In this document: positions 1-8,191 of the stretch, piece after piece
Layout of the letters: every line of letters starts with the position of its first letter
Numbering within the stretch: the first letter of the stretch is position 1
Assembly (NCBI RefSeq): GCF_014161445.1
Contig: NZ_JABBXA010000015.1
Span: 62,001-126,000, forward strand
Length of the DNA stretch: 64,000 nucleotides
Reading direction: 5' to 3'
From: Microbispora sp. H13382
GTDB lineage: Bacteria > Actinomycetota > Actinomycetes > Streptosporangiales > Streptosporangiaceae
Program-made: the position numbers and the translations under genes
Notes under the pieces: generated by a model
Told to the model about the DNA's origin: nothing
Seen by the model: the letters and a program-made list of their open reading frames with translations, nothing else
Database searches by the model: none

Positions 1-1
1 G

Positions 2-865
2 GTGGCCCGCAACCTCGGGGTGGCGAGGAGCTCGGCACCGCTGCTGTTCTTCGTCGACTCCGACACGGCCCTCGCGCCGGACGCGATCCGCAACGCGGTC
101 CAGGCGTACCGGAACACTCCGGACTGCGGCATGGTGCAGGGCATCTACGACGCCGATCCGCTGTACGACGACGGCCCGGTCGAGCGCTACCGGGTGCTGT
201 GCGAGCACTACGAGCGCAGCCAGACCACGGCGACGTTCCTGTCCTGCACGCTGATCCCGCGCCATGTCTTCGAGGAGGCGGGACGGCTCGACGAGCGGCT
301 GCGCGACGGCGAGGACTTCGAGTTCGGCACGCGTGTCCCGGCCCGCTACCGGCTGGTGGTGAGCACCTCGGTGGTGACGAAGGCCGACGACGAGGACCGG
401 TTCTGGGGATGCCTCGTGGAGCGGTTCGTCCGGTCCACCACGCTACCGGTGATCATGGTGCGCGCCCGGCGGCTGCGCGACGAGGGGAAGGTGGGCTTCC
501 AGCTCAACATGATCGGAACGGGCCAGCACAAACGACGCAAGCCCCCCAGCATCTCCTCGGCGTCCGCCACGGTCACCTTCCTCACCCTGCCGCTCGCGCT
601 GGTCAGCCCCTGGATGCTGGCCGTGCCGGCGGCGACGCTCGGGGTGTTCCTGTGGAAGAACCGCAGATTCATCGGGTTCGCCCGCCGTCACGGGGGCGCC
701 CGCTTCGCCTCGTGGGTCGCCTGGATGCAGCTCTGCTTCCACACCGCGTTCTTCCTCGGCGCCTGCGTGGGGCTCGTACGCGTCGCCTACGAACTGGGCC
801 GCAGACAGGGAGAGCCGGTCAGGACGGGCCTGTCCCCGGTGCCGTCGAGCGGTGCGCCCGAGTGA
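2..865 (+). CDS. Glycosyltransferase family 2, C-terminal part (5' end outside window)
   Basis: The reading frame is already open at the first base, so the gene is 5'-truncated by the window edge; 287 residues are visible. The fragment begins with ARNLGVARSSA, typical of the GT-A fold just before the metal-binding loop, followed by FFVDSD, the expected DXD-type nucleotide-sugar/metal site. Later residues (about 85-110, LDERLRDGEDFEF) match the ED motif near the acceptor site of GT2 enzymes. Two hydrophobic stretches at about 190-215 and 237-262 suggest a membrane-anchored C terminus. Its TGA stop overlaps the GTG start of the next gene, implying translational coupling with a YbhN-like membrane protein. 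The family transfers sugars from NDP donors to lipid or glycan acceptors; the acceptor cannot be read from the sequence. Confidence 0.85.
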   Translation: MARNLGVARSSAPLLFFVDSDTALAPDAIRNAVQAYRNTPDCGMVQGIYDADPLYDDGPVERYRVLCEHYERSQTTATFLSCTLIPRHVFEEAGRLDERLRDGEDFEFGTRVPARYRLVVSTSVVTKADDEDRFWGCLVERFVRSTTLPVIMVRARRLRDEGKVGFQLNMIGTGQHKRRKPPSISSASATVTFLTLPLALVSPWMLAVPAATLGVFLWKNRRFIGFARRHGGARFASWVAWMQLCFHTAFFLGACVGLVRVAYELGRRQGEPVRTGLSPVPSSGAPE

Positions 866-1857
866 GGGCGATCAGGCTCCCCCGGCTGCCGCGCCCGGTC
901 CGGCGGGCGCTGGTGGCCGCCTTCGTCCTCGTCGCCGTGGGCGCGATCGCGCTGACACTGAGCCGGCTGGACTGGGGCGTGGTGGCCGTCCTGTTCGCCC
1001 GGCGCGACGCCGGGCAGATCGGTCTCCTGCTGGGCGGCGCGCTGCTGGCGAGCATGGCGGGACTGTCGTTCGGGTTCCTCGCCTGGCGTGTCGTGCTGCT
1101 GGAGAGCGGCCCCCCGGTCAGCGAGCCGCGGGTGGTGCGGATCTTCTTCGTCGGCTTCCTGTCCAAGTACGTCCCCGGGCGGGTGCCCGGCATGATCGCG
1201 ATCACCAAGGTGGCCACGGCCAACGGCGTCGGCTTCGGCCGGCTGATGAGCACGGCCGCGCTCGTCATGAGCCTGGTGCTGCTGAGCGGGTTCACGGTCG
1301 GGCTGCTCGCGGGCGTGCAGATGCTGGGCGCCCGGGCGGCGTGGCTCGCGGGCGCCGCCGTGCTGATCGTGCTCGTCCTGGTGCGCCCGCAGATCGTCAA
1401 CCGGGGCTCGGCGCTGCTGCTGCGACTGCTGCGCCGTCCCTCGGCGGCCCAGGCCGTCTCGGTCCGGGGAGTGCGGCTCGCGGTCGCCTGGCAGAGTCTG
1501 TCCTGGGTGGTCACCGGGCTGCACCTGTGGCCCCTGGCCATCGCGGTGGGCGCGCCCCCGTCGCGCTCGCTCGCCCTGTGCGTCGGCGCGTTCACGCTCG
1601 CCACGACGATCGGCATCGCCAGCGTGTTCATCCCCGACGGCATCGGCGTCCGCGAGGCGGTGCTGGCGGCCGCGCTGGCCCTGGTGCTCCCCGCCCCCGC
1701 CGCCGCGGTGGTGGCCCTGGCGAGCCGCCTGGTCTCCACCGTCAGCGAGGTCGTCCTCGGCGCGGCCGCCCTCACGGCCGCCGAATATTTCATCCGCCGC
1801 AAGCCGCGGAGTTTCTCTGGACTCCAAACTATTGACGGCGAATCCGCTGGTGTGTGA
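862..1857 (+). CDS. YbhN/UPF0104-type integral membrane protein (lysylphosphatidylglycerol synthase TM-domain family)
   Basis: A 331-residue polytopic membrane protein. The start is the GTG at 862, which overlaps the preceding stop as GTGA; the same frame is open further upstream, but only inside the neighbour. Hydrophobic segments recur from residue 15 to about 310. The stretch FFVGFLSKYVPGRVPGM (about residues 94-110) and a late segment with PDGIGVREAVL match the conserved loops of this family (aglycosylated flippase-like domain, also found as the membrane half of MprF). Members are thought to act in lipid or glycan-lipid translocation. Coupling to a GT2 enzyme suggests the pair makes and handles a glycolipid or cell-wall glycan. 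That role is inference; the family assignment is firm. Confidence 0.8.
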   Translation: MRAIRLPRLPRPVRRALVAAFVLVAVGAIALTLSRLDWGVVAVLFARRDAGQIGLLLGGALLASMAGLSFGFLAWRVVLLESGPPVSEPRVVRIFFVGFLSKYVPGRVPGMIAITKVATANGVGFGRLMSTAALVMSLVLLSGFTVGLLAGVQMLGARAAWLAGAAVLIVLVLVRPQIVNRGSALLLRLLRRPSAAQAVSVRGVRLAVAWQSLSWVVTGLHLWPLAIAVGAPPSRSLALCVGAFTLATTIGIASVFIPDGIGVREAVLAAALALVLPAPAAAVVALASRLVSTVSEVVLGAAALTAAEYFIRRKPRSFSGLQTIDGESAGV

Positions 1858-1885
1858 GCCTTCCCTTTCAGATTTCCATGCACAC

Positions 1886-1895
1886 GGGAGAAGGA
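1886..1895 (+). promoter_or_regulatory. Orphan ribosome-binding site GGGAGAAGGA
   Basis: A strong purine-rich Shine-Dalgarno-like sequence, GGGAGAAGGA, has no start codon at the expected 5-10 base distance; the next bases are CGGTCAGGGTCC. It sits just before the truncated mannanase. I read it as the surviving ribosome-binding site of the intact gene, with the start codon and N-terminal coding part deleted immediately downstream. Confidence 0.4.
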
Positions 1896-1921
1896 CGGTC
1901 AGGGTCCCCGCCTGATCGTGC

Positions 1922-2818
1922 ATGGCCGCGCCCAACTGGGGCCAGGACTGGCAGTACGTCATGCGCGACAACGGCCAGACGATCCTGGACGCCGACAGCC
2001 GGCACAACACCGTGCTGTCGATCCACATGTACGCCGTGTTCAACACCGCCGCGAGCATCGTCGACTATCTCAACCGGTTCCAGGCCAAGGGGTGGCCGCT
2101 GGTCATCGGCGAGTTCGGCTGGCGGTTCAACTCGGGCGAGGTGGACCACGAGACGATTCTGTCCGAGGCGCAGGCGCGTGGCCTCGGCTGGATCGCCTGG
2201 TCCTGGAGCGGGAACAGCGACCCGATCCTGGACATGACGGTCGCCTTCGACCCGAAGCAGCTCACCACCTTCGGCACGAGGATCTTCAACGGCGCCAACG
2301 GCATCAAGGCGACGGCCAAGGAGGCGTCGATCTACAGCGGCAGCAGCCCCTCGCCGTCGCCCAGCGCCTCACCGTCGAAGTCGCCTTCGCAGAGCCCGTC
2401 ACCGTCCCCTTCGCCGTCTCCGTCCCCTTCGCCGTCTCCGTCTCCGTCTCCGTCGAAGTCCCCCTCGCCGTCGCCTTCGCCGTCTCCTTCGCCGACTGCG
2501 AGCGTCTCTCCCGGGCCCGGCGGCTGCTCGGCCACCTACCAGGTGGTCGGCCAGTGGGGCGGCGGTTTCCAGGCCGAGGTCAAGGTCACCGCGGGCGGCT
2601 CGGCGATCAGGGGCTGGACGGTGACGTGGACCTTCGCCAACGGCCAGACCGTCACCAACGCTTGGAACGCGACGGTCAGCAGCAGCGGGGCGAGCGTGAC
2701 CGCCCGCAACATGAGCTACAACGGCAGCCTCGGCGCCGGGGCCGGCACGACCTTCGGGTTCCTCGGGTCGTGGAACGGTGGCAACAGCGTCCCCACGCTG
2801 TCCTGCACCGCGAGCTGA
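1922..2818 (+). pseudogene. GH5 (mannanase-type) C-terminal half plus CBM2, N-terminally deleted
   Basis: The first usable codon is ATG 1922, without a ribosome-binding site and after an in-frame TGA at 1913. The protein starts inside a glycoside hydrolase family 5 domain: residues 3-10 APNWGQDW, then HNTVLSIHMY (about 23-32) and VIGEFGW (about 60-66), whose Glu is the family's nucleophile. The segment carrying the acid/base Glu, the first half of the barrel and the signal peptide are missing. A Ser-Pro linker (about residues 140-195) leads to a complete C-terminal CBM2 (about 200-298) with paired Cys and WTVTWTFANGQ. Just upstream, CGCCTGATCGTG reads as the family's LIV strand in another frame, so a frameshift accompanies the deletion. 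Intact relatives are secreted beta-mannanases or cellulases. As it stands the product should be catalytically dead and not exported. Confidence 0.75.
2338..2512 (+). repeat. Ser-Pro linker microrepeat (CCGTCTCCGTCC-type)
   Basis: About 175 bases of imperfect hexanucleotide repeats (ccgtcg/ccgtct/ccgtcc) encode the Pro-Ser linker between the GH5 fragment and CBM2. Similar linkers occur in the GDSL-CBM2 and LPMO genes of this window. Such tracts are prone to slippage and recombination, which may be relevant to how the mannanase gene broke. Confidence 0.8.
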
Positions 2819-2831
2819 CCGGGTGAACAGT

Positions 2832-2862
2832 GCGGGCCGGGCGCGGCGTGCGCCCGGCCCGC
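2832..2862 (+). terminator. Hairpin terminator after the GH5 remnant
   Basis: A perfect 13-bp inverted repeat (GCGGGCCGGGCGC and GCGCCCGGCCCGC) with a 5-base loop begins 14 bases after the stop codon. There is no U-tract, as is usual in actinomycetes. Confidence 0.7.
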
Positions 2863-3155
2863 GACCGTGAGGTGCGACATGGCCCCACCCACCGTGCTGG
2901 GCCTCGGATGGCCGGAGAATCTGAAATCAGTCGATCCCCCCACGACCTGCCGGAAGGCGACCGGGTCGTCCTCATGGCGCGGATTGCCCCGAATGGAGTC
3001 GGTGGATATGGGGAAGGTCTCCACAATCCCTCGGAAGTGACACGGTTTGGCAACGAATTCGCCGGTCGCTCCCGTCGGATGTCGGGGCAGAGCGCTCCGA
3101 TACGGCCGCCGCCGCTCGGCGGAGGCCATCGGATCGACGATACGGAGGAACGGTG
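2863..3155. other. Intergenic stretch without a recognisable gene
   Basis: Between the terminator of the mannanase remnant and the next gene I see no coding frame with a start site or family resemblance. The last 20 bases hold a ribosome-binding site (GGAGG at 3144-3148). The rest presumably carries the promoter of the downstream gene, but no -35/-10 pair stands out. Confidence 0.5.
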
Positions 3156-4226
3156 ATGCCGACCAACCCCCACCACCCGAAGACAGGACTGTGGTCCCGA
3201 TCGGGTGGGCCACGCCGGCGCATCTCCCCACCCATGATCCTCGCGACCGCGTTCGTGCTGACCGCGGCGGGCGGCGCCGGGGCGTCGGCGGCCTCCGCCG
3301 CCACGCCCGTCAATCCGCCGCCCGAGACGTCGGAGCCCGTCGTGACGGCCACCGTGACGATCACGCCGACGGCGGGCCCGGCGGAGACGGCCACCGGCTC
3401 CCCCGCGGCGACCCCCACCACCGAGGTCCCCCTGGTGGGCCCGTTCCTCGGCGCGCTGCACGGCGAGGTGGTCGTGCCCACCAAGGACGGATGCGGCACC
3501 GTCACCGTCTTCACCCAGACCGGGCAGGCCATCGCGGTGGCGGAGGACTCGATCACCGTCCGCAGCCAGGACGGCTTCGAGCGGTCGTACGCGATCGCCG
3601 ACTCCACGCGGGTGTTCACCGGGCGCCGCGGCGGCGAGCTCCGGCAGGACGCCTGGATCTCGGTGGTCGCGGCCGCACAGCCCGCCCCGCCTCCGACCGA
3701 TACGCCGACGCCGCCCGACAGCACTCCCACCCCGCCCGAGGGGACGCCGACCCCGCCCGAAAGCACCCCGACGCCGCCGTCGGAGAGCACGCCGACTCCT
3801 CCGGAGAGCACGCCGACGCCGCCCGAAGGCACTCCGGCTCCCTCCGAGGGCACGCTCACACCACCCGCGGACTCCCCCACTCCTCTTCCGGGCGGGACGG
3901 ACTCCGTTCCTCCGCCGATCGAGGAGACGACGCCCGCCGCCCCGCAGGGGGAGACGGCGGCGGCCGCCTACGTCTTCGACCTCTCGCGGCCGAGCAAGCG
4001 GCTGTGGTACCTGGGCAAGAGCACGCCGTACTCCCCGCAGTGGCGCTCCGGGAAGCCCGTCTGGCGCACCCCCAAGCCCTGCCCGACGCCGACGCTCACC
4101 CCCACCGAGCCGCCGGCCGCCACGCCCGAGCCGACCGCGACCCCCACGGAGACCACGGCTCCCACCACGGCTCCCAGCCCTGAGCCGACGCCTTCGGACA
4201 CCCCGACCCCGAGTCCCGCATCCTGA
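3156..4226 (+). CDS. Secreted Pro/Thr-rich protein with a DUF5666-like beta domain
   Basis: A 356-residue exported protein. ATG 3156 is preferred over the adjoining GTG 3153 because GGAGG lies 7 bases upstream. The N terminus has basic residues, a hydrophobic core and an Ala-rich cleavage region (ASAASAATP, about residues 44-52). Residues about 100-170 form a compact beta-rich domain (GCGTVTVFTQTGQAIAV... SITVRSQDGFERSYAI) resembling the DUF5666/OB-like modules of actinobacterial secreted proteins. Two long Pro/Thr/Ser tracts follow (about 172-250 and 305-356), separated by a short ordered segment with RLWYLGKSTPYSPQWRSGKP. No catalytic motif is visible. The Pro/Thr tracts look like wall-spanning or O-glycosylated stalks. 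Function unknown; export is clear. Confidence 0.7.
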   Translation: MPTNPHHPKTGLWSRSGGPRRRISPPMILATAFVLTAAGGAGASAASAATPVNPPPETSEPVVTATVTITPTAGPAETATGSPAATPTTEVPLVGPFLGALHGEVVVPTKDGCGTVTVFTQTGQAIAVAEDSITVRSQDGFERSYAIADSTRVFTGRRGGELRQDAWISVVAAAQPAPPPTDTPTPPDSTPTPPEGTPTPPESTPTPPSESTPTPPESTPTPPEGTPAPSEGTLTPPADSPTPLPGGTDSVPPPIEETTPAAPQGETAAAAYVFDLSRPSKRLWYLGKSTPYSPQWRSGKPVWRTPKPCPTPTLTPTEPPAATPEPTATPTETTAPTTAPSPEPTPSDTPTPSPAS

Positions 4227-4235
4227 TCCCGTGCC

Positions 4236-4273
4236 GGCCGGCCCTCGCATCACCAGCGGGGGCCGGCCTTTCT
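4236..4273 (+). terminator. Hairpin terminator with T-rich tail
   Basis: Arms GGCCGGCCC (4236-4244) and GGGGGCCGGCC (4258-4268) form a GC-rich stem followed by TTTCTCC, 10 bases after the stop of the secreted Pro/Thr-rich protein gene. Confidence 0.7.
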
Positions 4274-4295
4274 CCACCTCGCCCGGCGATACTTG

Positions 4296-4312
4296 TTGCA
4301 AATAATTCGCAA
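4296..4312 (+). promoter_or_regulatory. Fur-family (Nur/CatR-like) operator upstream of the MATE gene
   Basis: TTGCAA-N5-TCGCAA, one mismatch from the inverted repeat tTGCaa-N5-ttGCAA described for the nickel regulator Nur and related Fur-family proteins in Streptomyces. It lies in an AT-rich pocket 69 bases before the MATE start, where a promoter is expected. Which metal or peroxide sensor would bind is not readable from the site. Confidence 0.4.
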
Positions 4313-4380
4313 CTGCAAGAAGATCTCAATAAGCACGGCCGCGAGGTCCAGCGCACTGGGCCCTTTTCCTGAGGACGTCC

Positions 4381-5697
4381 ATGGGTGAGCAGGGGGATGG
4401 GGCCGGGTCGCCGCTGCGCCAGATACTCGCGCTCGCCGTGCCCGCGCTCGGGGTCCTGGCCGCCGAGCCGCTCTACCTGCTCGTCAACACGGCCGTGGTC
4501 GGCCGTCTCGGCGCGGTGCCGCTCGCGGGGCTGTCGGTCGGCGGGATCGTGCTGGCGCAGATCGCCTCGCAGATGACGTTCCTGTCCTTCGGCACGACCG
4601 CACGTGCGGCCCGGCTCTACGGCGCCGGCCGCCGGGCCGACGCCGTGGCCGAGGGTGTGCAGGCGACCTGGCTCGGCGCGGTCGTGGGCCTGGTGATCAT
4701 CCTGGCGGGACAACTGCTCGCCGCACCGGTCGCCGGCCTGCTCGCCGGTGAGGGCCCGGTCGCCGGCGCCGCGGTGAGCTGGCTGCGGATCGCCCTCCTC
4801 GGCGCGCCGCTGATCCTGGTCACGATGGCCGGGAACGGATGGATGCGCGGCGTCCAGGACATGCGGCGCCCGCTGCGCTACGTGCTCTTCGGCAACGGTA
4901 TCTCCGCGGTGCTCTGCCCGGTGCTGGTGTACGGGCTCGGCTGGGGGATCAACGGCTCCGCGATCGCCAACGTGGTCGCGCAGCTGATCTCCGCGAGCCT
5001 GTTCGTACGGGCGCTGGCGGCCGAGGGCGTGCCGCTCGCTCCGGTTCCTGCCGCGATCCGCGCGCAGCTCGGCATGGCGCGTGACCTGGTGGTGCTCGGC
5101 CTGGCCTTCCAGACGTGCTGGGTGTCGGCGACCGCGGTCGCCGCCCGCACCTCCGCCGCGGCGGCCGGCGCCCACCAGGTGGTGTTCCAGCTGTGGATGT
5201 TCCTGGCCTTCGTCCTGGACGCGCTGGCCATCGCCGCCCAGGCGCTGGTCGGGGCCGCGCTCGGCGCGGACGACGCGGCGCGGGCGCGCCGCCTCGCCTG
5301 GCGGGTGACCAGCTGCGGGCTGGTCTTCGGGACCCTGCTCGGCGTGGTGTTCGCGGCGCTGGCCGGGCCCCTGCCCCACGTGTTCACCACCGACGCCACG
5401 GTGCTGGCCGAGATGCCGCAGGCGTGGTGGTTCTTCGTCGTCCTGCAGCCGATCGGCGGCGTCGTGTTCGCCTTGGACGGAGTGCTGCTCGGCGCCGGCG
5501 ACGCGGCCTACCTGCGCACCGCGACGGTGACCGGGGCGGTGCTGGGGTTCCTGCCGGTGGTCTGGGCTTCGCTCAGATTCGGCTGGGGACTGGTGGGCAT
5601 CTGGTCGGGGTTGTCGGCCTTCCTCCTGATCCGGATGGTCGCTTCGCTGGCCAGACTGCGGTCCGGCCGCTGGGCGGTGCTCGGCGCCGCGCGCTGA
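4381..5697 (+). CDS. MATE family efflux transporter (DinF-like)
   Basis: A 438-residue polytopic membrane protein of the length usual for MATE/DinF exporters. The N-terminal LAVPALGVLAAEPLYLLVN and TAVVGRLGAVPLAGLSVG (residues about 18-55) are the family signature for the first two helices, and a second related half begins near residue 230. About 12 hydrophobic segments are visible. MATE proteins export cationic drugs or metabolites in exchange for sodium ions or protons; the DinF branch also appears in oxidative-stress responses. ATG 4381 follows TGAGGACGTCC, with GAGG 7 bases ahead. The Fur-like box in the leader hints at metal or redox control. Substrate unknown. Confidence 0.9.
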   Translation: MGEQGDGAGSPLRQILALAVPALGVLAAEPLYLLVNTAVVGRLGAVPLAGLSVGGIVLAQIASQMTFLSFGTTARAARLYGAGRRADAVAEGVQATWLGAVVGLVIILAGQLLAAPVAGLLAGEGPVAGAAVSWLRIALLGAPLILVTMAGNGWMRGVQDMRRPLRYVLFGNGISAVLCPVLVYGLGWGINGSAIANVVAQLISASLFVRALAAEGVPLAPVPAAIRAQLGMARDLVVLGLAFQTCWVSATAVAARTSAAAAGAHQVVFQLWMFLAFVLDALAIAAQALVGAALGADDAARARRLAWRVTSCGLVFGTLLGVVFAALAGPLPHVFTTDATVLAEMPQAWWFFVVLQPIGGVVFALDGVLLGAGDAAYLRTATVTGAVLGFLPVVWASLRFGWGLVGIWSGLSAFLLIRMVASLARLRSGRWAVLGAAR

Positions 5698-5883
5698 CCC
5701 CGCCGCGCCGCCAACGGCGTCCGGTACTGGCCGTTGCAGGACCTGCGTGTGCACTTCGAGCAGACGCAGCGCGAGGTCGGCCAGGACCCGCAGGACGCGA
5801 TCGGCCGGCTCTGCGGCGACGCCCGCCGCCTCCGTGAAAACCACTACGCAGCGGCCCAACCTGCAGGAGATGCGAGACAGCGC

Positions 5884-5922
5884 GCGGCGGCCCTCCCCGA
5901 GGATGAGGGGGAAGGCCGCCGC
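5884..5922. terminator. Bidirectional hairpin between convergent genes
   Basis: GCGGCGGCCCTCCCC (5884-5898) pairs with GGGGGAAGGCCGCCGC (5907-5922) with one mismatch and an 8-base loop. It lies between the MATE gene (plus) and the metalloprotease gene (minus), 17 bases past the latter's stop codon, and can serve both strands. Confidence 0.7.
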
Positions 5923-5939
5923 CCGGGCCGCGGTACCGA

Positions 5940-8177
5940 TCAGGTGTGGGTGAGGAGGAGGTTCCCCTCGCCGCTCTTCCTGATCACGATGACCGCGTAG
6001 ACGCCGGTCACCTTCGGGTCCGCGATGGTGATCCGCTCGGCCTTGTTCGGCCCGCCGCTCGCCGAGCGCCGCGCGGCGGATCGCGGCAGACCCCATCGGC
6101 CGGCGTCCGGCGCCATGACGAAGAGGTCGATGTCCTGGCCGTTCCGGGGGACGACGTTGATCGTCGAGGGCACGCCCTTCTCGATCCAGGTCGTACGGAT
6201 CTCCACCAGACGGTCGGCGCCCATGCCGAACTCCACGGGCGTGCCCTTCTCCAGGTCGCCGTCGGGCGCCTCCGCCGCCTCCGTCACGAACTCCTGGTAG
6301 TCGGTGTCGGAGGTCACGGCGACGGTGAAGAGCTGGTCCTGCGGGGTGGGCTGCACGGCCACGAAGTCCGGGCCCGAGCTGCCCCACTCGGAACTGGTGA
6401 CCGCGTCGTTCGGAGCGCCGACGGGCGTCACCCGCATGTCGACGTCCGCGCCGCCGGCCCCCGAGGTGGCCGTGGCCACCACGGACCAGCTGCCGGCGGT
6501 GGTGAGGAAGTCCTGCGTGAACGGCAGGTTGGCGGGCCGGTACGCCGCTTTCCTGTCGTCGAGGATCTCGGAGTAGTCGGGGAGCACGGTGTTGTGGAAC
6601 AGGACCTCGTCCGCGGCGGGCCGGTCCCGTGCCTCCAACTGGCCGAGGAACTGGTGGATGTCGTCCGCCGGCGCCTTCCTGAAGGCGGTCACCATGGCCA
6701 CGGGGCCCAGGCTGGAGGTGTCCCAGTACTTCTCGTTCCGCGCTCCGGAGTCCCCGAGGTCGACGAGGACACCGGCCACCCTGCCCTCGACCGCGTCCGT
6801 GTCGCCTCCGCTCGGCCAGCCCTCGGTGAACCACCGCGGGCTCTCCAGGTCGATCGCGGCGTCGGTGCCCCAGCGATAGTGGGTGTCGTCGTAGGCCTGG
6901 ATCGCCACCCAGTCGGCCCACCCCTCTGCCCAGGCGCACCCCGGAGTGGTGATCTTCTGAGCCCAGTGGTCCCGGCAGGGGGGGCCGGCGGGCGGCATGC
7001 CGTTGTAGGTGTAGTCCATGATGAAGTGCCCCAGCTCGTGGGCGACCGTCATCTTCCTGAGCTGGGCCACCGCGCCCAGGTGGACCTCGAAACGGCCCGT
7101 GCAGTCGGCGTTCGGGCCGGGACAGTAGTAGGACCCGCCGGCCTGGTCGGGCGCCCACACGATCCGCACGGACTGGCAGTTCGCCTCGCCGGGCTTCCAG
7201 CACTCGTTCCCGGGCACGCCGAGCCAGCCCGTGTACGCCTTCCAGGTCTCGTACGCCGAGGTGAAGACGCGGAACGCGCCCTCGAGCGGGCTGCCGCGCC
7301 CGGACTCGTAGTCGATGGTCGTCAGCGTGCCCGCGGGCACGTCCCAGGTCACCTCGCTCACCCCGCTGTAGGAGTCCCCGGTGGCCGTTCGCACCACGTC
7401 CCACTCGGAGCTGATGGAGCTGACCTCGATGTAGACGTCCTGCGCGCCGCCGTCCTGGTCGACACCGGGGAAGCAGATCTTGTAGTCGCCCGCGTCGTCG
7501 GTCAGCGTCCAGCCGAGATTGTCGGGGCCCTTCGCGTCGGTGTCCCACGCCTCCACGAGCGTCCTGGGCACACCCCTGACCGTGCCGTCCTCCGCCTGGA
7601 CGTGCTTGACGCGCCCCTGTACGCAGGTGTCCCCGGCGAGGGACTTCGTCGCGGCCGGCATCCGCGCCTCGCGTACGGGGAGGTCGCGCGGCAGGCCGAA
7701 GATCGACGACCGCTCCCCGATCGTGAGGTAGGCGAGCCCCTCGCTGCCCGGGCCCGGCCGCCCGTCGCGGGCCTGGACGCGGATCGAGGCGGGCCCGGGA
7801 GCCACCGCGGCGACCACCCCTTCGTACCGGACGGCCTTGCCGCGCCGGGCCCGTTCCGTACGGCTCGCGCGGTCCACGGGGCTGCGGCCGATCGTCGCCG
7901 CCCGGCGGTCGAGCCCGGCGGGCGGGCGCACCCAGCGCAGGGTCTCCGGCAGCTCGATGACGGTCGTGGCGTCCGGCAGGTCCTCCTTCGCGGTGACCTC
8001 CACCGTGAGCGTCGCGGTCTGTCCCACGGCGGGGGCGTGGTCGAGCCTGACGCTGACGGTGAAGCAGTGGCCCGGATCGCACGAGGGCGGGTTCGCGGGG
8101 GCCGCGTGCGCGGCGGGCACCGGGGCCGCGGCCAGTCCGGTGGCGACCAGGGCGGCCGCCATCAATCGGCGTAACAT
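5940..8177 (-). CDS. Secreted zinc metalloprotease-like protein with HELGH motif
   Basis: A 745-residue exported protein. Residues 1-26 are a signal peptide ending in AHA. About 30-150 form a beta-sandwich (VSVRLDHAPAVGQTATLTVEV), followed by a transthyretin-like segment (about 190-265, DDAGDYKICFPG). The catalytic centre is AHELGHFIMDY near residue 380 and EGWADW near residue 420; the two His and the later Glu are the expected zinc ligands of a gluzincin-type HExxH peptidase. Several Cys pairs fit an extracellular protein. The C-terminal part (about 540-745) is beta-rich and resembles pre-peptidase C-terminal modules. The gene starts 14 bases after the giant RTX gene, with AGGAG before ATG, so the two form one operon. 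A role in maturing or anchoring the RTX partner is inference. Confidence 0.8.
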   Translation of the reverse strand: MLRRLMAAALVATGLAAAPVPAAHAAPANPPSCDPGHCFTVSVRLDHAPAVGQTATLTVEVTAKEDLPDATTVIELPETLRWVRPPAGLDRRAATIGRSPVDRASRTERARRGKAVRYEGVVAAVAPGPASIRVQARDGRPGPGSEGLAYLTIGERSSIFGLPRDLPVREARMPAATKSLAGDTCVQGRVKHVQAEDGTVRGVPRTLVEAWDTDAKGPDNLGWTLTDDAGDYKICFPGVDQDGGAQDVYIEVSSISSEWDVVRTATGDSYSGVSEVTWDVPAGTLTTIDYESGRGSPLEGAFRVFTSAYETWKAYTGWLGVPGNECWKPGEANCQSVRIVWAPDQAGGSYYCPGPNADCTGRFEVHLGAVAQLRKMTVAHELGHFIMDYTYNGMPPAGPPCRDHWAQKITTPGCAWAEGWADWVAIQAYDDTHYRWGTDAAIDLESPRWFTEGWPSGGDTDAVEGRVAGVLVDLGDSGARNEKYWDTSSLGPVAMVTAFRKAPADDIHQFLGQLEARDRPAADEVLFHNTVLPDYSEILDDRKAAYRPANLPFTQDFLTTAGSWSVVATATSGAGGADVDMRVTPVGAPNDAVTSSEWGSSGPDFVAVQPTPQDQLFTVAVTSDTDYQEFVTEAAEAPDGDLEKGTPVEFGMGADRLVEIRTTWIEKGVPSTINVVPRNGQDIDLFVMAPDAGRWGLPRSAARRSASGGPNKAERITIADPKVTGVYAVIVIRKSGEGNLLLTHT

Positions 8178-8191
8178 CCTGTTTCTCCTGA

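Noticed and set aside
5734..6000. Short plus-strand frame after the MATE gene, with helical reading on both strands
   Set aside because: It begins at TTG without a ribosome-binding site and has no family resemblance. It overlaps a terminator hairpin.
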